NCBI RefSeq assembly: GCF_038002225.1
Contig: NZ_JBBOCA010000001.1
Span: 5,456,001-5,520,000 of the forward strand
Length of the DNA: 64,000 nucleotides
From: Paenibacillus sp. FSL R7-0204
GTDB taxonomy: Bacteria; Bacillota; Bacilli; Paenibacillales; Paenibacillaceae
Direction of reading: 5' to 3'
The notes beneath the pieces were generated by a model, which was given only the letters and a program-made list of their open reading frames with translations, was not told the origin of the DNA and searched no databases. Position 1 is the stretch's first letter. The number at the start of each line of letters is the position of its first letter. The position numbers and the translations under genes were made by a program. Below, one piece after another: positions 1-7,235 of this stretch.

Positions 1-887
1 TCGTCTATAACCGCCTGCCCAGCCGCAGAGCTGAGACCTCCCCATACATCAACCAGTTGCGCGAGCGCTTCGGACGCAAGAAGATTCCGTACTTCAACTG
101 GAGCTTCTTCAACAAATCGGATGTCTACCGGCTGCTGGAGAATGACGGGGCAGCGAACCGCTTCGTGCCTGAAACGCACAGTAACCCCAGCTCCGAACAA
201 ATGCGGGATATGCTCGACCGTCACCACTTCGTCTATTATAAACCCTCGGCCGGCAGCCTGGGACACGGTATCTACCGCCTAACCTACCTGCCGAAGAAAG
301 GGTACTTCGCCCGTTACCGCAGGAGCGGCAAGAATGTGCTGCTGCGCTTCACGACCTTCGACAGCCTGATGCGCATGCTGCGGGGACGCCACGGGCAGAG
401 CATGCAGAACTATGTGGTCCAGCAGGGCATCCGCCTTATTGAGATCGACAACTGCCCGATTGATTTCCGCTTCCATATGCACAAAAACGGCAGCAATCAA
501 TGGGTCGTGGTCGGGATCGGTGCCAAAAAAGCCGGACGGGGCAGTGTCACCACCCATCTGAAGAACGGCGGAGCGCTACTGACCCCGCAGCAGGCCCTCG
601 GCCGTGTGTTCGGGGCCAGATCAGATGAAGTGCTCCAGCGCGCCAAGACCACTGCCGTCAAGCTCGCAGAATCCCTGGAGATCCAGCACCGCCATCTGCT
701 CGGAGAGATCGGGTTCGATCTCGGCATTGACCAGGATGAGGATATCTGGATGTTCGAGGCCAATGCCAAACCGGGACGCTCTATCTTCCGCCACCCCTCC
801 CTGCGCGCTGAGGGCAAAGCTTCCATTGAGCACATCCTGGAGCATTGTCTGTATCTCAGCAAATTCCGCAGGAGGGATGACTTGTGA
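1..887 (+). CDS. YheC/YheD family ATP-grasp protein, 5' end outside window
   Basis: The reading frame is open from base 3 and enters from upstream: the codons before the first ATG (57) read VYNRLPSR, which aligns with VIYNRIPNR inside the next gene. The gene is therefore cut by the window edge and does not start at 57. It belongs to the YheC/YheD group of ATP-grasp-like proteins described as spore-coat associated in Bacillus. Visible family motifs are KPSAGSLGHGIYRL (the nucleotide-binding lysine and glycine-rich loop), FRFHMHKNG and the C-terminal metal-binding segment IWMFEANAKPGRS. It is the first of three paralogues in this operon and overlaps the next gene by four bases (GTGA). The biochemical substrate of the family is not settled; a ligase-type reaction is inferred from the fold only. 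Confidence 0.85.
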   Translation, partial: VYNRLPSRRAETSPYINQLRERFGRKKIPYFNWSFFNKSDVYRLLENDGAANRFVPETHSNPSSEQMRDMLDRHHFVYYKPSAGSLGHGIYRLTYLPKKGYFARYRRSGKNVLLRFTTFDSLMRMLRGRHGQSMQNYVVQQGIRLIEIDNCPIDFRFHMHKNGSNQWVVVGIGAKKAGRGSVTTHLKNGGALLTPQQALGRVFGARSDEVLQRAKTTAVKLAESLEIQHRHLLGEIGFDLGIDQDEDIWMFEANAKPGRSIFRHPSLRAEGKASIEHILEHCLYLSKFRRRDDL

Positions 888-1996
888 ACAGCCGGATACC
901 CGATCCCAGCAAACCCGTAATCGCCATTCTGACTACCAGTGACCGGCTTAAGCAGTTCCGCGGCAACCGCAATAACTTTCGCGACATTATCCGTACTGGC
1001 AGAGAAATGGGCTATATGGTCTATGTCATCACGGTCCGTGACCTGAAGCTGAATGAACAGATCGTGACCGGTTATGTACCCTCCGCCAGCGGGAAGATCT
1101 GGTATGCCCTTCCTGTTCCTCTGCCGCAGGTCATCTATAACCGGATTCCCAACCGCGAGGAGGAGGAGAAAGCACCGGTCGCGCGCAAAATTGCCGAGTG
1201 CCTGGAGCATCCCGAGATCTCGCTGTACAATCCGAGCTTCTTCAATAAATGGAATCTCTTCGAGTGGCTCAAGGAATCCAAGGCCACCTCAAGGCATGTG
1301 CCCAAAACCCGCCGCCTGCGCAGCGCAGCGACCCTAACCGCGATGCTGAAGAATCACGAGAGCCTCTATCTCAAGCCGGAGAAGGGCAAGGCGGGCAAAG
1401 GTATCATGCGGCTGGGATACCGGCCGGACACTCTCCTTCCCTACCGGCTGCAGATTCAGAGCGGCAAAAAAAACACGACCTACAAGGCCGCGTCTGTCGA
1501 ACGGCTGTGGGCCCGGATCGGCCGCGAAAAAGGGTCCGCCCGCTATATTGTCCAGCAAGCGATCGTGCTTGCCGGACACCGCGGCCGCCCCTTCGATCTG
1601 CGGGTGCTGCTGCAGAAGAACGGCCGGGGCGCCTGGGCGGTAACCGGCATCGGTGCCCGGCTGGCCGGGGCCCGCAGCATCACCACCCATGTGCCGCGCG
1701 GCGGCAGCATTGAAGACCCCTCCAGCATGCTGGAGGGAACCTTCGGACCCGAGCAGGCAGAGGTTATCCTGAAGAATGTCTCTACCACGGCGCTGCTGGT
1801 TGCCCGGCAGATTGAGCGGGCTTCCTCCAGCATGCTGGGCGAGATGTCGATGGACCTCGGGGTCGATGAAGAAGGCGGAGTATGGTTTTTTGAAGCCAAT
1901 TCCCGACCGATGAAGTTCGACGAGCCGGCCATCCGCAAGCTGTCACTCGAACGCATTTTCCAATACGGCAATCATCTGTCCCGCCAATCCAAATAA
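884..1996 (+). CDS. YheC/YheD family ATP-grasp protein
   Basis: This is a complete paralogue of 370 residues. It starts at GTG 884, inside the stop codon of the previous gene, with an AGGAGGG ribosome site about eight bases upstream, so translation is probably coupled. Motifs in order: an N-terminal AILTTSDR strand typical of the family, FFNKWNLFEWL (the conserved 'node' before the ATP-grasp domain), LKPEKGKAGKGIMRLGY (ATP-binding lysine and glycine loop, about residue 160), FDLRVLLQKNG, and the metal-binding end VWFFEANSRPMKFD. The family is linked to the spore coat in Bacilli. The operon context (a GNAT-like gene and a further paralogue downstream) suggests a multi-step modification of one shared substrate, but that is inference. 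Confidence 0.85.
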   Translation: MNSRIPDPSKPVIAILTTSDRLKQFRGNRNNFRDIIRTGREMGYMVYVITVRDLKLNEQIVTGYVPSASGKIWYALPVPLPQVIYNRIPNREEEEKAPVARKIAECLEHPEISLYNPSFFNKWNLFEWLKESKATSRHVPKTRRLRSAATLTAMLKNHESLYLKPEKGKAGKGIMRLGYRPDTLLPYRLQIQSGKKNTTYKAASVERLWARIGREKGSARYIVQQAIVLAGHRGRPFDLRVLLQKNGRGAWAVTGIGARLAGARSITTHVPRGGSIEDPSSMLEGTFGPEQAEVILKNVSTTALLVARQIERASSSMLGEMSMDLGVDEEGGVWFFEANSRPMKFDEPAIRKLSLERIFQYGNHLSRQSK

Positions 1997-2024
1997 TCCA
2001 TTATCCGTCAAAGGAAGTGACACC

Positions 2025-2543
2025 ATGCAGATATCCTCACTCTACGACAGCAATCCCGTACAATGGGAATCCAGGCGAACCGGATTGCTTGAGTTCCTGA
2101 GGGAGTATGGGGAGCAGCGGATTACACTTCGCGGGTGCAGGAGGCTGGCCCGGCTGACACCGGATCAGCTCGCCCTGCCGGGGGTCTCCCTGCTCGTTGC
2201 CACAGTCCGGGGTCAGAACGGCCGCCAGCTCGCAGGCGTTAGCTTCGTGTCCGGCTTCGGCAAGGAGGCCTGTGTAGTCGCCGTTCATCCCCTGTACCGG
2301 AACAGGCATACGGGCACAGCCCTGCTTGCTGCACAGCTGGAGCGCCTGGGGCAGCTGGAATGCCATGTCGCCTGCGACAATGCAGCCAGCCTCAAGATGT
2401 GCTTCAACATCGGCCTTGCCGCTGTTGACCTGGTTACCGGCCCTACAGGCAAGCCCACCTTGCTCTTACGTTCCCCGGGGAGCGCAGTTGATCCCGCCAT
2501 TCTCCCGCAAGGAGGTGAACTCCTGTGCCAGAGCCCGTCCTAG
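2025..2543 (+). CDS. GNAT-like acetyltransferase associated with YheC/YheD
   Basis: A 172-residue protein starting at ATG 2025, with AAGGAAGTGA as the ribosome site. The central part has a recognisable GNAT motif A: VVAVHPLYRNRHTGTALL (about residues 85-102), where R-x-x-x-T-G-T-A-L corresponds to the acetyl-CoA pyrophosphate loop. It is followed by a helix and CDNAASLKMCFNIGL, which resembles GNAT motif B (N-x-x-S-x-x-x-x-x-x-x-G). The gene lies between two YheC/YheD genes, 28 bases after one and overlapping the next by 19 bases, so it is part of the same operon and probably the same process. The N-terminal 60 residues are not recognised. An acetyl-transfer role is inferred from the motif; the substrate is unknown. 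Confidence 0.6.
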   Translation: MQISSLYDSNPVQWESRRTGLLEFLREYGEQRITLRGCRRLARLTPDQLALPGVSLLVATVRGQNGRQLAGVSFVSGFGKEACVVAVHPLYRNRHTGTALLAAQLERLGQLECHVACDNAASLKMCFNIGLAAVDLVTGPTGKPTLLLRSPGSAVDPAILPQGGELLCQSPS

Positions 2544-3655
2544 GCATCCTCACCCTGTATCTGAACGACGCCAAGCAGCTCGAAGAGAAGAGTGTATACC
2601 GGAGGATGATTATCGAAGGCAGCCGGATGGGATTGGATGTGTTTGTGTTCACCCCGGCAGATGTACATGTCAGCAAGGACCTGATCAATGCTATGGTTTA
2701 TGATGTCAAAAGCGGAGTATGGTCGCGGAAATGGCGCTCCTTCCCGAATATGATCTATGACCGCTGCCGGATTCAGCGCAGCCAGCGCTTCCAGCAGCTG
2801 CTGCGCTTCCGCGCGCGGTACGACCATCTAACCTTCCTGAACCGCCCGCTGCGCAATAAATGGACGGTTCATCAGACCTTCTCCCAGCGGAGCCGCTTCC
2901 GGCCCCATATGCCGGAGACGCTGCTCTACCAGTCCTCTGCCGATCTGCACCGGATGCTGAAATCCAGCCCCGTTGTCTATGTGAAGCCGATCAACGGCAC
3001 CGGGGGGCGCGGCATCCTGCGGATCGAACGCCAGCGGGAAGGCAAGTCTCTCTTCGATATCCAGGGACGCCGCCAGAGCCGCCAGATTATCGCCCCGCGC
3101 AAGGTGTCGCTGAACCGGCTGGAGACCATCGTCCGCCAGTGGTGCATCAGCGGTAAATTTCTCGTGCAGCAGGGCATCCCGCTGCGGCTGCCCAGCGGCC
3201 GGTTCCACGACTACCGGATGCTGGTGCAGAAGAACGGTCAAGGCAACTGGGAGTTCACCGGCATGGCCGGCCGGGTGGGCGCCGCCCGCAGCGTCACCTC
3301 GAACCTGCATGGCGGCGGGCATGCCATGAAGGCGGAGACGCTGCTGAAACAGTGGCTCGGCAGCGAAGAGCGGGCTGACAAGGCCATGCGCACAGCCGAG
3401 AAGCTGGGGATCGAGGCTGCCGCCTATCTCGAAGACAGCTTTGGTGCTCTCTGCGAGCTGGCCCTGGATCTGGCCATCGACCGCGAGGGCAAAATCTACG
3501 TGCTCGAGGTCAACCCCAAGCCCGCCCGCGAGGTCTTCGCCCGCTCCGGCGACAACAGCACCTACCACAAAGCGCTGGTCCGCCCGCTGGAGTACGCGAT
3601 GTGGGTGTATAAGAATAAGAACACGCCTAGTTCTTCTAAGGTGGTTGAGGAGTAG
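2525..3655 (+). CDS. YheC/YheD family ATP-grasp protein
   Basis: Third paralogue, 376 residues. The GTG start at 2525 is chosen because an AAGGAGGTGAA ribosome site sits just upstream, inside the end of the GNAT gene, giving a 19-base overlap and likely coupled translation. Motifs: VLGILTLYLND at the N-terminus, LRNKWTVHQTF, YVKPINGTGGRGILRIE (nucleotide-binding lysine and glycine loop, about residue 155), FHDYRMLVQKNGQGNWEF, and the metal-binding C-terminal segment IYVLEVNPKPAREVF. It is the last gene of the operon: a strong hairpin follows at 3674. Divergence among the three copies suggests different specificities rather than recent tandem duplication. Confidence 0.85.
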   Translation: MPEPVLGILTLYLNDAKQLEEKSVYRRMIIEGSRMGLDVFVFTPADVHVSKDLINAMVYDVKSGVWSRKWRSFPNMIYDRCRIQRSQRFQQLLRFRARYDHLTFLNRPLRNKWTVHQTFSQRSRFRPHMPETLLYQSSADLHRMLKSSPVVYVKPINGTGGRGILRIERQREGKSLFDIQGRRQSRQIIAPRKVSLNRLETIVRQWCISGKFLVQQGIPLRLPSGRFHDYRMLVQKNGQGNWEFTGMAGRVGAARSVTSNLHGGGHAMKAETLLKQWLGSEERADKAMRTAEKLGIEAAAYLEDSFGALCELALDLAIDREGKIYVLEVNPKPAREVFARSGDNSTYHKALVRPLEYAMWVYKNKNTPSSSKVVEE

Positions 3656-3673
3656 AAGAAGCCCATTATACGC

Positions 3674-3715
3674 AAAATAACCGTCTCCCTGAGAGTATCA
3701 GAGGGCGGTTATTTT
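3674..3715. terminator. Rho-independent terminator of the YheC/YheD operon
   Basis: AAAATAACCG pairs exactly with CGGTTATTTT across a GC-rich centre and a short loop. The A-tract on one side and the T-tract on the other allow termination in both directions. It lies 19 bases after the stop of the last YheC/YheD gene. Confidence 0.8.
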
Positions 3716-3721
3716 GTAGAC

Positions 3722-3817
3722 GGAGTTTAATCCGCCTATATACATAGATGAGGTGTACCGTTATTATGCTCGTTATGCAGCTTTCAGAGAAGCTTACTGG
3801 AGTAATCTATTTTAAGC
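3722..3817 (-). pseudogene. Decayed C-terminal end of an APH-family kinase paralogue
   Basis: This stretch aligns base for base with 5140-5235, the 3' end of the intact kinase gene at 5145-6185, at roughly 80 percent identity by eye. Translated on the minus strand in the matching frame it gives KIDYSSKLL, a stop codon, then KLHNEHNGTPHL, against KIDYSSQLF...KLLKEHNSGTLHL in the intact gene. The in-frame stops and loss of the middle of the gene show it is non-functional. Together with 4386-4492 it forms one dead gene whose central part is missing, with a different gene (3838-4290) in its place. Confidence 0.75.
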
Positions 3818-3837
3818 CAAACTTTTTTATCTTGAAC

Positions 3838-4290
3838 TTAATCTTTCTTATCAATGTTAAATACTTTCAACTTTTCATCAGGCTTGAAATCTACACAATT
3901 ACTAAGCACTATTGTGTAAAAATCATTGGTTTCTTCTTTTTCAATTTTCTTACAATAATAAGTCATTCCTTTTCCTGAACTCAATGCATCTCTGCTGTTG
4001 TCAATGCTCCAAGTGATTGTCTTACCCTCAGTATATACATCATTAATTACAAAGCCACTATCAATAGGCTGAGGAATTAACATTAAATAATCGGATTTTT
4101 CATGATTAAAATTATCTATAAAGTTATCTATCTTTTTTAAGTCATTGTTGTCAAAATTAAATAAAATAGGAAGATGACTTGACTCACTTATGTTTTTATC
4201 TTTCTCAGTTAAAGTCTTCATCAACAAAAACACCAATAAAATAACCAATAAACTATTTATCACTAATGCAATTCGGTTTAATTTATTCAT
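3838..4290 (-). CDS. Small membrane-anchored hypothetical protein (resembles DUF4362 proteins)
   Basis: A 150-residue protein starting at ATG 4290, with a GGAGAG ribosome site. Residues 8-26 form one hydrophobic segment (LVINSLLVILLVFLLM), so the rest is probably outside the membrane. The second half contains YTEGKTITWSIDNSRDALSS and later YYCKKIEK and SNCVDF; the pattern Gly-Lys-x-Ile, Asp-Asn-Ser-Arg-Asp and two cysteines resembles secreted DUF4362 proteins of Bacilli, but this is recognised only loosely. The gene is much more AT-rich than its surroundings and sits between the two fragments of a dead kinase gene, which suggests it arrived by insertion or replacement. Confidence 0.5.
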   Translation of the reverse strand: MNKLNRIALVINSLLVILLVFLLMKTLTEKDKNISESSHLPILFNFDNNDLKKIDNFIDNFNHEKSDYLMLIPQPIDSGFVINDVYTEGKTITWSIDNSRDALSSGKGMTYYCKKIEKEETNDFYTIVLSNCVDFKPDEKLKVFNIDKKD

Positions 4291-4385
4291 AACATCTCTC
4301 CTTAGAGGATTTTTCAGGAATTATTTACACAAAAATTAACCTGTAAATTATAGGAGATAAACTTGTTTCATAGAATGTTTTATTT

Positions 4386-4492
4386 TAGAGCTGCTACTTT
4401 AAAGATCTTACTTCCCCTTTGACCATCTTCATAAGTAAGTACTAATCGGCGCACCTCCGTACCAAACCACCCTCGTTCGTCTTCTGTTGTAG
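4386..4492 (-). pseudogene. N-proximal fragment of the same dead APH-family kinase paralogue
   Basis: Read on the minus strand this encodes TTEDERGWFGTEVRRL followed by LTYEDGQRGSKIFKVAALK, nearly the same as MTEDERGWSGAEVRRI...VTYEEGQRGSVIFKKAALK in the intact gene (residues 29-64, DNA about 5995-6105). The similarity stops abruptly at both ends. No start codon or ribosome site belongs to it; an open frame runs into it from unrelated upstream sequence. It is the partner of the fragment at 3722-3817. Confidence 0.75.
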
Positions 4493-4699
4493 ACGGATAG
4501 CGTAAAAAAATAAAGAAACATAATGTGTTACTGTGTATAAGTCGCCACCTCCAATAGAAAAGACTATCCCTACACCTAAAAACCAAATGCCTACTCCCAT
4601 TGCTGCGCTTAACGCAATAAAAAACAAACTCATTATCACTGTATTCTGCTTTGGCGTGGTTAATCTAAATTCCGGAGGTAGAAAAATTGAGAAAGACAC
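4442..4699 (-). CDS. Possible small two-helix membrane protein, C-terminus overwritten
   Basis: An 85-residue frame with a GTG start at 4699 (AGGAG two bases upstream) or an ATG at 4633. It has two hydrophobic stretches, around VIMSLFFIALSAAMGVGIWF and VGIVFSIGG. The last 20 residues are read out of frame through the kinase fragment at 4386-4492, so the original C-terminus is probably lost. Its 5' end overlaps that of the divergent lipoprotein gene by 13 bases. It may be a remnant or may not be expressed. No family recognised. Confidence 0.3.
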   Translation of the reverse strand: MSFSIFLPPEFRLTTPKQNTVIMSLFFIALSAAMGVGIWFLGVGIVFSIGGGDLYTVTHYVSLFFYAIRLQQKTNEGGLVRRCAD

Positions 4700-5139
4700 T
4701 TCTCCTACTGATACCGTTGTTGTTATTATTGGTCCTTTTATTCTGCAGCACTAATAAACGCAATCCAAATATTTATCTTATTCCAAAAAATTATGTGGGT
4801 TGGGTACAGATTATTTATGATCAAGAGGAGTTTAACGCTATCAAACAGGATAATGGTAGAAACATTTTTACCATTCCTGAATCTGGAGTATTAAAAACAT
4901 CCACTCCAGATGTTGAATATGGGATGTCTTTCGAAGAATTTTATTACTATGATGAACAAAATAAGCAGCAAAAATTAGATGTGGATCAAATGATCCACGG
5001 TCACACTATAGGCGACGGAGAGTCGGTTAGTAGTTCCGGTAAAATCGAGGGGCCTACGGTGCAGAGCTTTTTTGTAGGAACAGAAGCTGAGCTTAAAAAT
5101 ACTCCTGATCCTGGTTATCCTGATGAACTAATGAAATAA
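4687..5139 (+). CDS. Putative exported protein, DUF6843-like
   Basis: A 150-residue protein. The TTG start at 4687 is chosen because a CCGGAGGTAG ribosome site lies seven bases upstream and it gives a proper signal sequence: Arg-Lys followed by a very hydrophobic run ending LLLVLLFCS, which also fits a lipobox with Cys20. After the signal comes NIYLIPKNYVGWVQIIY, a short beta-rich motif typical of small DUF6843-type proteins of Bacilli, then an acidic, hydrophilic remainder. Function is unknown. The gene is AT-rich and ends five bases before the stop codon of the convergent kinase gene, within the accessory patch. Confidence 0.55.
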   Translation: MRKTLLLLIPLLLLLVLLFCSTNKRNPNIYLIPKNYVGWVQIIYDQEEFNAIKQDNGRNIFTIPESGVLKTSTPDVEYGMSFEEFYYYDEQNKQQKLDVDQMIHGHTIGDGESVSSSGKIEGPTVQSFFVGTEAELKNTPDPGYPDELMK

Positions 5140-5144
5140 GGAGT

Positions 5145-6185
5145 TTAATCCGCATGACTGCTTAGATGAAGTGTACCGCTATTATGCTCCTTAAGCAGCT
5201 TTGAGAAAAGCTGGCTGGAGTAATCTATCTTACGCTCAGGCAAATCGCCGGTAAGTATAATTTTCAACATCTGAAGCAGACGCTTGCCCGTTAATTCCCT
5301 AGGCCCGGAAGACCATTGTCTGATACTGGGGTATAGATAGATCAACCCGCTGTAACGAAAGGCTGCTCGCAATCTTTCATAAAAATCAGCATAGCTGAGG
5401 GAGACACCGTTTGCGATAAGTTTGTTGTAATACCCTGTGGCATCTTCATAGTTGAAATAACTGACCAGATCGATATAAAAAGGGGCGTAATGACACCACC
5501 CGAAATCAATAATATACGGCTCTCCCTTATAATCATGCACATGTGAACCATCTACCGGCTGCAAATCTCCATGCGTAAGAGTCAGGCTGTCCTTCTCACC
5601 ATACAAAGAAGCCATATCACGCGCAAAAGTGTGGGCTTTCTCACGCAGTAATGGCAGATAAGCGCCAAATTCCCGGCTAAAATCCGGATTTTGCACAGTT
5701 AGCGCTTCAAAATGATCCACCGACAATGTCGTAATGAAATAATCCTCCCAATACTTACGGTCAGCGCGGGGAAGCCACGGCATCTCAGAACCTCTACACA
5801 GATTACGGGCATGGATTCTTGCCAGTGCCTCTGCAACTCTTGGTGTCCAATTCAGGCCTAGCGGAGGCGTTTGGATCTTCCCCAAGTCCTCCATCGCCAT
5901 CCACTTAGGCTCATCTGTCTGGATATCCGGTGAAAAGGCTGCTGGCGTGTTCCGGTGGCCTTGGTCAGTTAACCTTTTCATAGCCAAACGTTCTTTCAGC
6001 GCCGCTTTTTTAAAGATCACACTTCCCCTTTGACCCTCTTCATATGTAACTCCTATGCGGCGCACTTCCGCACCAGACCACCCGCGTTCGTCTTCTGTCA
6101 TAGACCCTTGCTCCAAATGAAGGACCTTTCCTCGCCCTAGTACATCAGCTAAACCTTGTGCAGCGAGGAGCATATGAGGTTCCAC
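5145..6185 (-). CDS. Aminoglycoside phosphotransferase (APH) family kinase
   Basis: A 346-residue small-molecule kinase of the APH/choline kinase fold. The GTG start at 6185 has a CAGGTG ribosome site eight bases upstream. The catalytic loop is LTHGDLQPVDG (about residue 205) and the metal-binding segment is PYIIDFGWCHYAPFYIDL. In the usual HGDxxxxN loop the eighth position is Asn; here it is Asp, which may alter metal binding or mean the family is specialised. The protein belongs to the general APH family, whose members phosphorylate antibiotics, sugars or metabolites; nothing here identifies a true resistance enzyme. The next gene upstream ends two bases before it, so the two are probably co-transcribed. 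A second, broken copy lies at 3722-4492. Confidence 0.75.
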   Translation of the reverse strand: MEPHMLLAAQGLADVLGRGKVLHLEQGSMTEDERGWSGAEVRRIGVTYEEGQRGSVIFKKAALKERLAMKRLTDQGHRNTPAAFSPDIQTDEPKWMAMEDLGKIQTPPLGLNWTPRVAEALARIHARNLCRGSEMPWLPRADRKYWEDYFITTLSVDHFEALTVQNPDFSREFGAYLPLLREKAHTFARDMASLYGEKDSLTLTHGDLQPVDGSHVHDYKGEPYIIDFGWCHYAPFYIDLVSYFNYEDATGYYNKLIANGVSLSYADFYERLRAAFRYSGLIYLYPSIRQWSSGPRELTGKRLLQMLKIILTGDLPERKIDYSSQLFSKLLKEHNSGTLHLSSHAD

Positions 6186-6186
6186 A

Positions 6187-6819
6187 TTAATTCACCTGCC
6201 CTGCTAAAATTATGCTTTGACAAGCCAAGCTGCAATGAAGAACAAAAGAACGTGGTCCCAATACAAATAACAAGCAAAAGAAGCACAAGACCTTAAACTT
6301 TTTGATATTGAAATAAAACAATAGCTCTCTATAATTTTTCGCGCTTACAGTTGAGGCATAGGCCGTTCCATTAGGGACCAATACGCGGTTGATTTCAGAG
6401 AAAATCTTCTTGTGGTCCTGAAAATGGTACAGCAGATGGTTCGCAATCAAAACCTCAAATGAATGGTCCGGCCAAGGCATCTTCTCAGCATCAACGATTT
6501 CATATTCAAACCGCTCTAGCGGATCATGGATATTCCCTTTTGCCGTTTCAATCATCCCTCTTGAGGCATCAGTCAAGACAATTTCTGATCTAAGCGGAAC
6601 TTCACTCAGTTTTTTCGCCCACAACACACCTGTTCCGCAACCGATTTCTGCAATCTTCATACCCTCGGTAAGTCCCAAATGCTCAAATACCCATTCATGC
6701 CAATCCTTCTTAAGTTCACAATACTGATACAGCTGTATTCTTGCATTCAAGCGGTGTTCATTGGAATACTGGTCTTCAGAAAATTTTTGGACATGTGAAA
6801 ATAATTCATCTCTGTTCAT
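6187..6819 (-). CDS. Class I SAM-dependent methyltransferase, C-terminus probably truncated
   Basis: A 210-residue frame. Residues 1-165 are a normal class I methyltransferase: IAEIGCGTGVLWAKKL is motif I (SAM-binding loop), VLTDASRGMIETAK the acidic loop, EYEIVDAEKMPWPDHSF motif II/III, and HLLYHFQDHKKIFSEINRVL the post-core motif. After SAKNYRELLFYFN the sequence turns into a cysteine- and phenylalanine-rich tail (VLCFFCLLFVLG) unlike any methyltransferase end. Full-length relatives of this kind usually continue for about 80-100 more residues. A deletion or rearrangement near 6320 is the likely cause, so the protein may be inactive. The start ATG 6819 is preceded by AGGAGG. Confidence 0.6.
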   Translation of the reverse strand: MNRDELFSHVQKFSEDQYSNEHRLNARIQLYQYCELKKDWHEWVFEHLGLTEGMKIAEIGCGTGVLWAKKLSEVPLRSEIVLTDASRGMIETAKGNIHDPLERFEYEIVDAEKMPWPDHSFEVLIANHLLYHFQDHKKIFSEINRVLVPNGTAYASTVSAKNYRELLFYFNIKKFKVLCFFCLLFVLGPRSFVLHCSLACQSIILAGQVN

Positions 6820-6860
6820 TAACTGTATATACCTCCTATTTTCTCTTTGAGCTTTTTATT

Positions 6861-7112
6861 TTACTCAAGCAGCTCGCTCAAATTCTCAGAAGTAAACTCC
6901 CGCTCCATCCCCTTGATCTCTTCCAGTGTATACCTTGACGTCTCGCCTTCAGAGACAACGATAGTATAGCCTAGCTCTTCAATATAACCGGCGGCGGTCT
7001 GCTCATCAGTCTGTTCCCCAGGAGTGTTCTGGTTATTGTTACAGCCAACCACGGCCAGCAGCACGAGACCTAGAACAAGGGAAAAAACTGCATATGTACT
7101 TAGTTTTTCCAT
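6861..7112 (-). CDS. Small lipoprotein, unknown function
   Basis: An 83-residue protein with a clear lipoprotein signal: MEKLSTYAVFSLVLGLVLLA followed by VVGC, with Cys24 as the lipidation site. The mature part is about 60 residues, Asn/Gln-rich at first and then acidic, with EELGYTIVVSEGETSRYTLEEIKG. It should be tethered to the outside of the cytoplasmic membrane. No family recognised. It stands alone, 41 bases upstream of the methyltransferase start and divergent from the hydrolase at 7236. Confidence 0.6.
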   Translation of the reverse strand: MEKLSTYAVFSLVLGLVLLAVVGCNNNQNTPGEQTDEQTAAGYIEELGYTIVVSEGETSRYTLEEIKGMEREFTSENLSELLE

Positions 7113-7235
7113 GTAGATAATACTATCATAAATTACTTTATTTAGGATGTTTAATCTTGAAACTTGCGAACCATTAATTACACACCTTGTATAACGAATA
7201 CACCTATTGTATACTCCAATTAAAGGAGCGATGAC

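Noticed and set aside
3748..3978. Plus-strand 76-residue hydrophobic frame
   Set aside because: It is antisense to the dead kinase fragment and the small exported protein gene, with no ribosome site.
4380..4586. Minus-strand 68-residue open frame taken as a gene
   Set aside because: Only its second half matches the kinase; the first half is an out-of-frame reading of the small membrane protein. Annotated as a pseudogene fragment.
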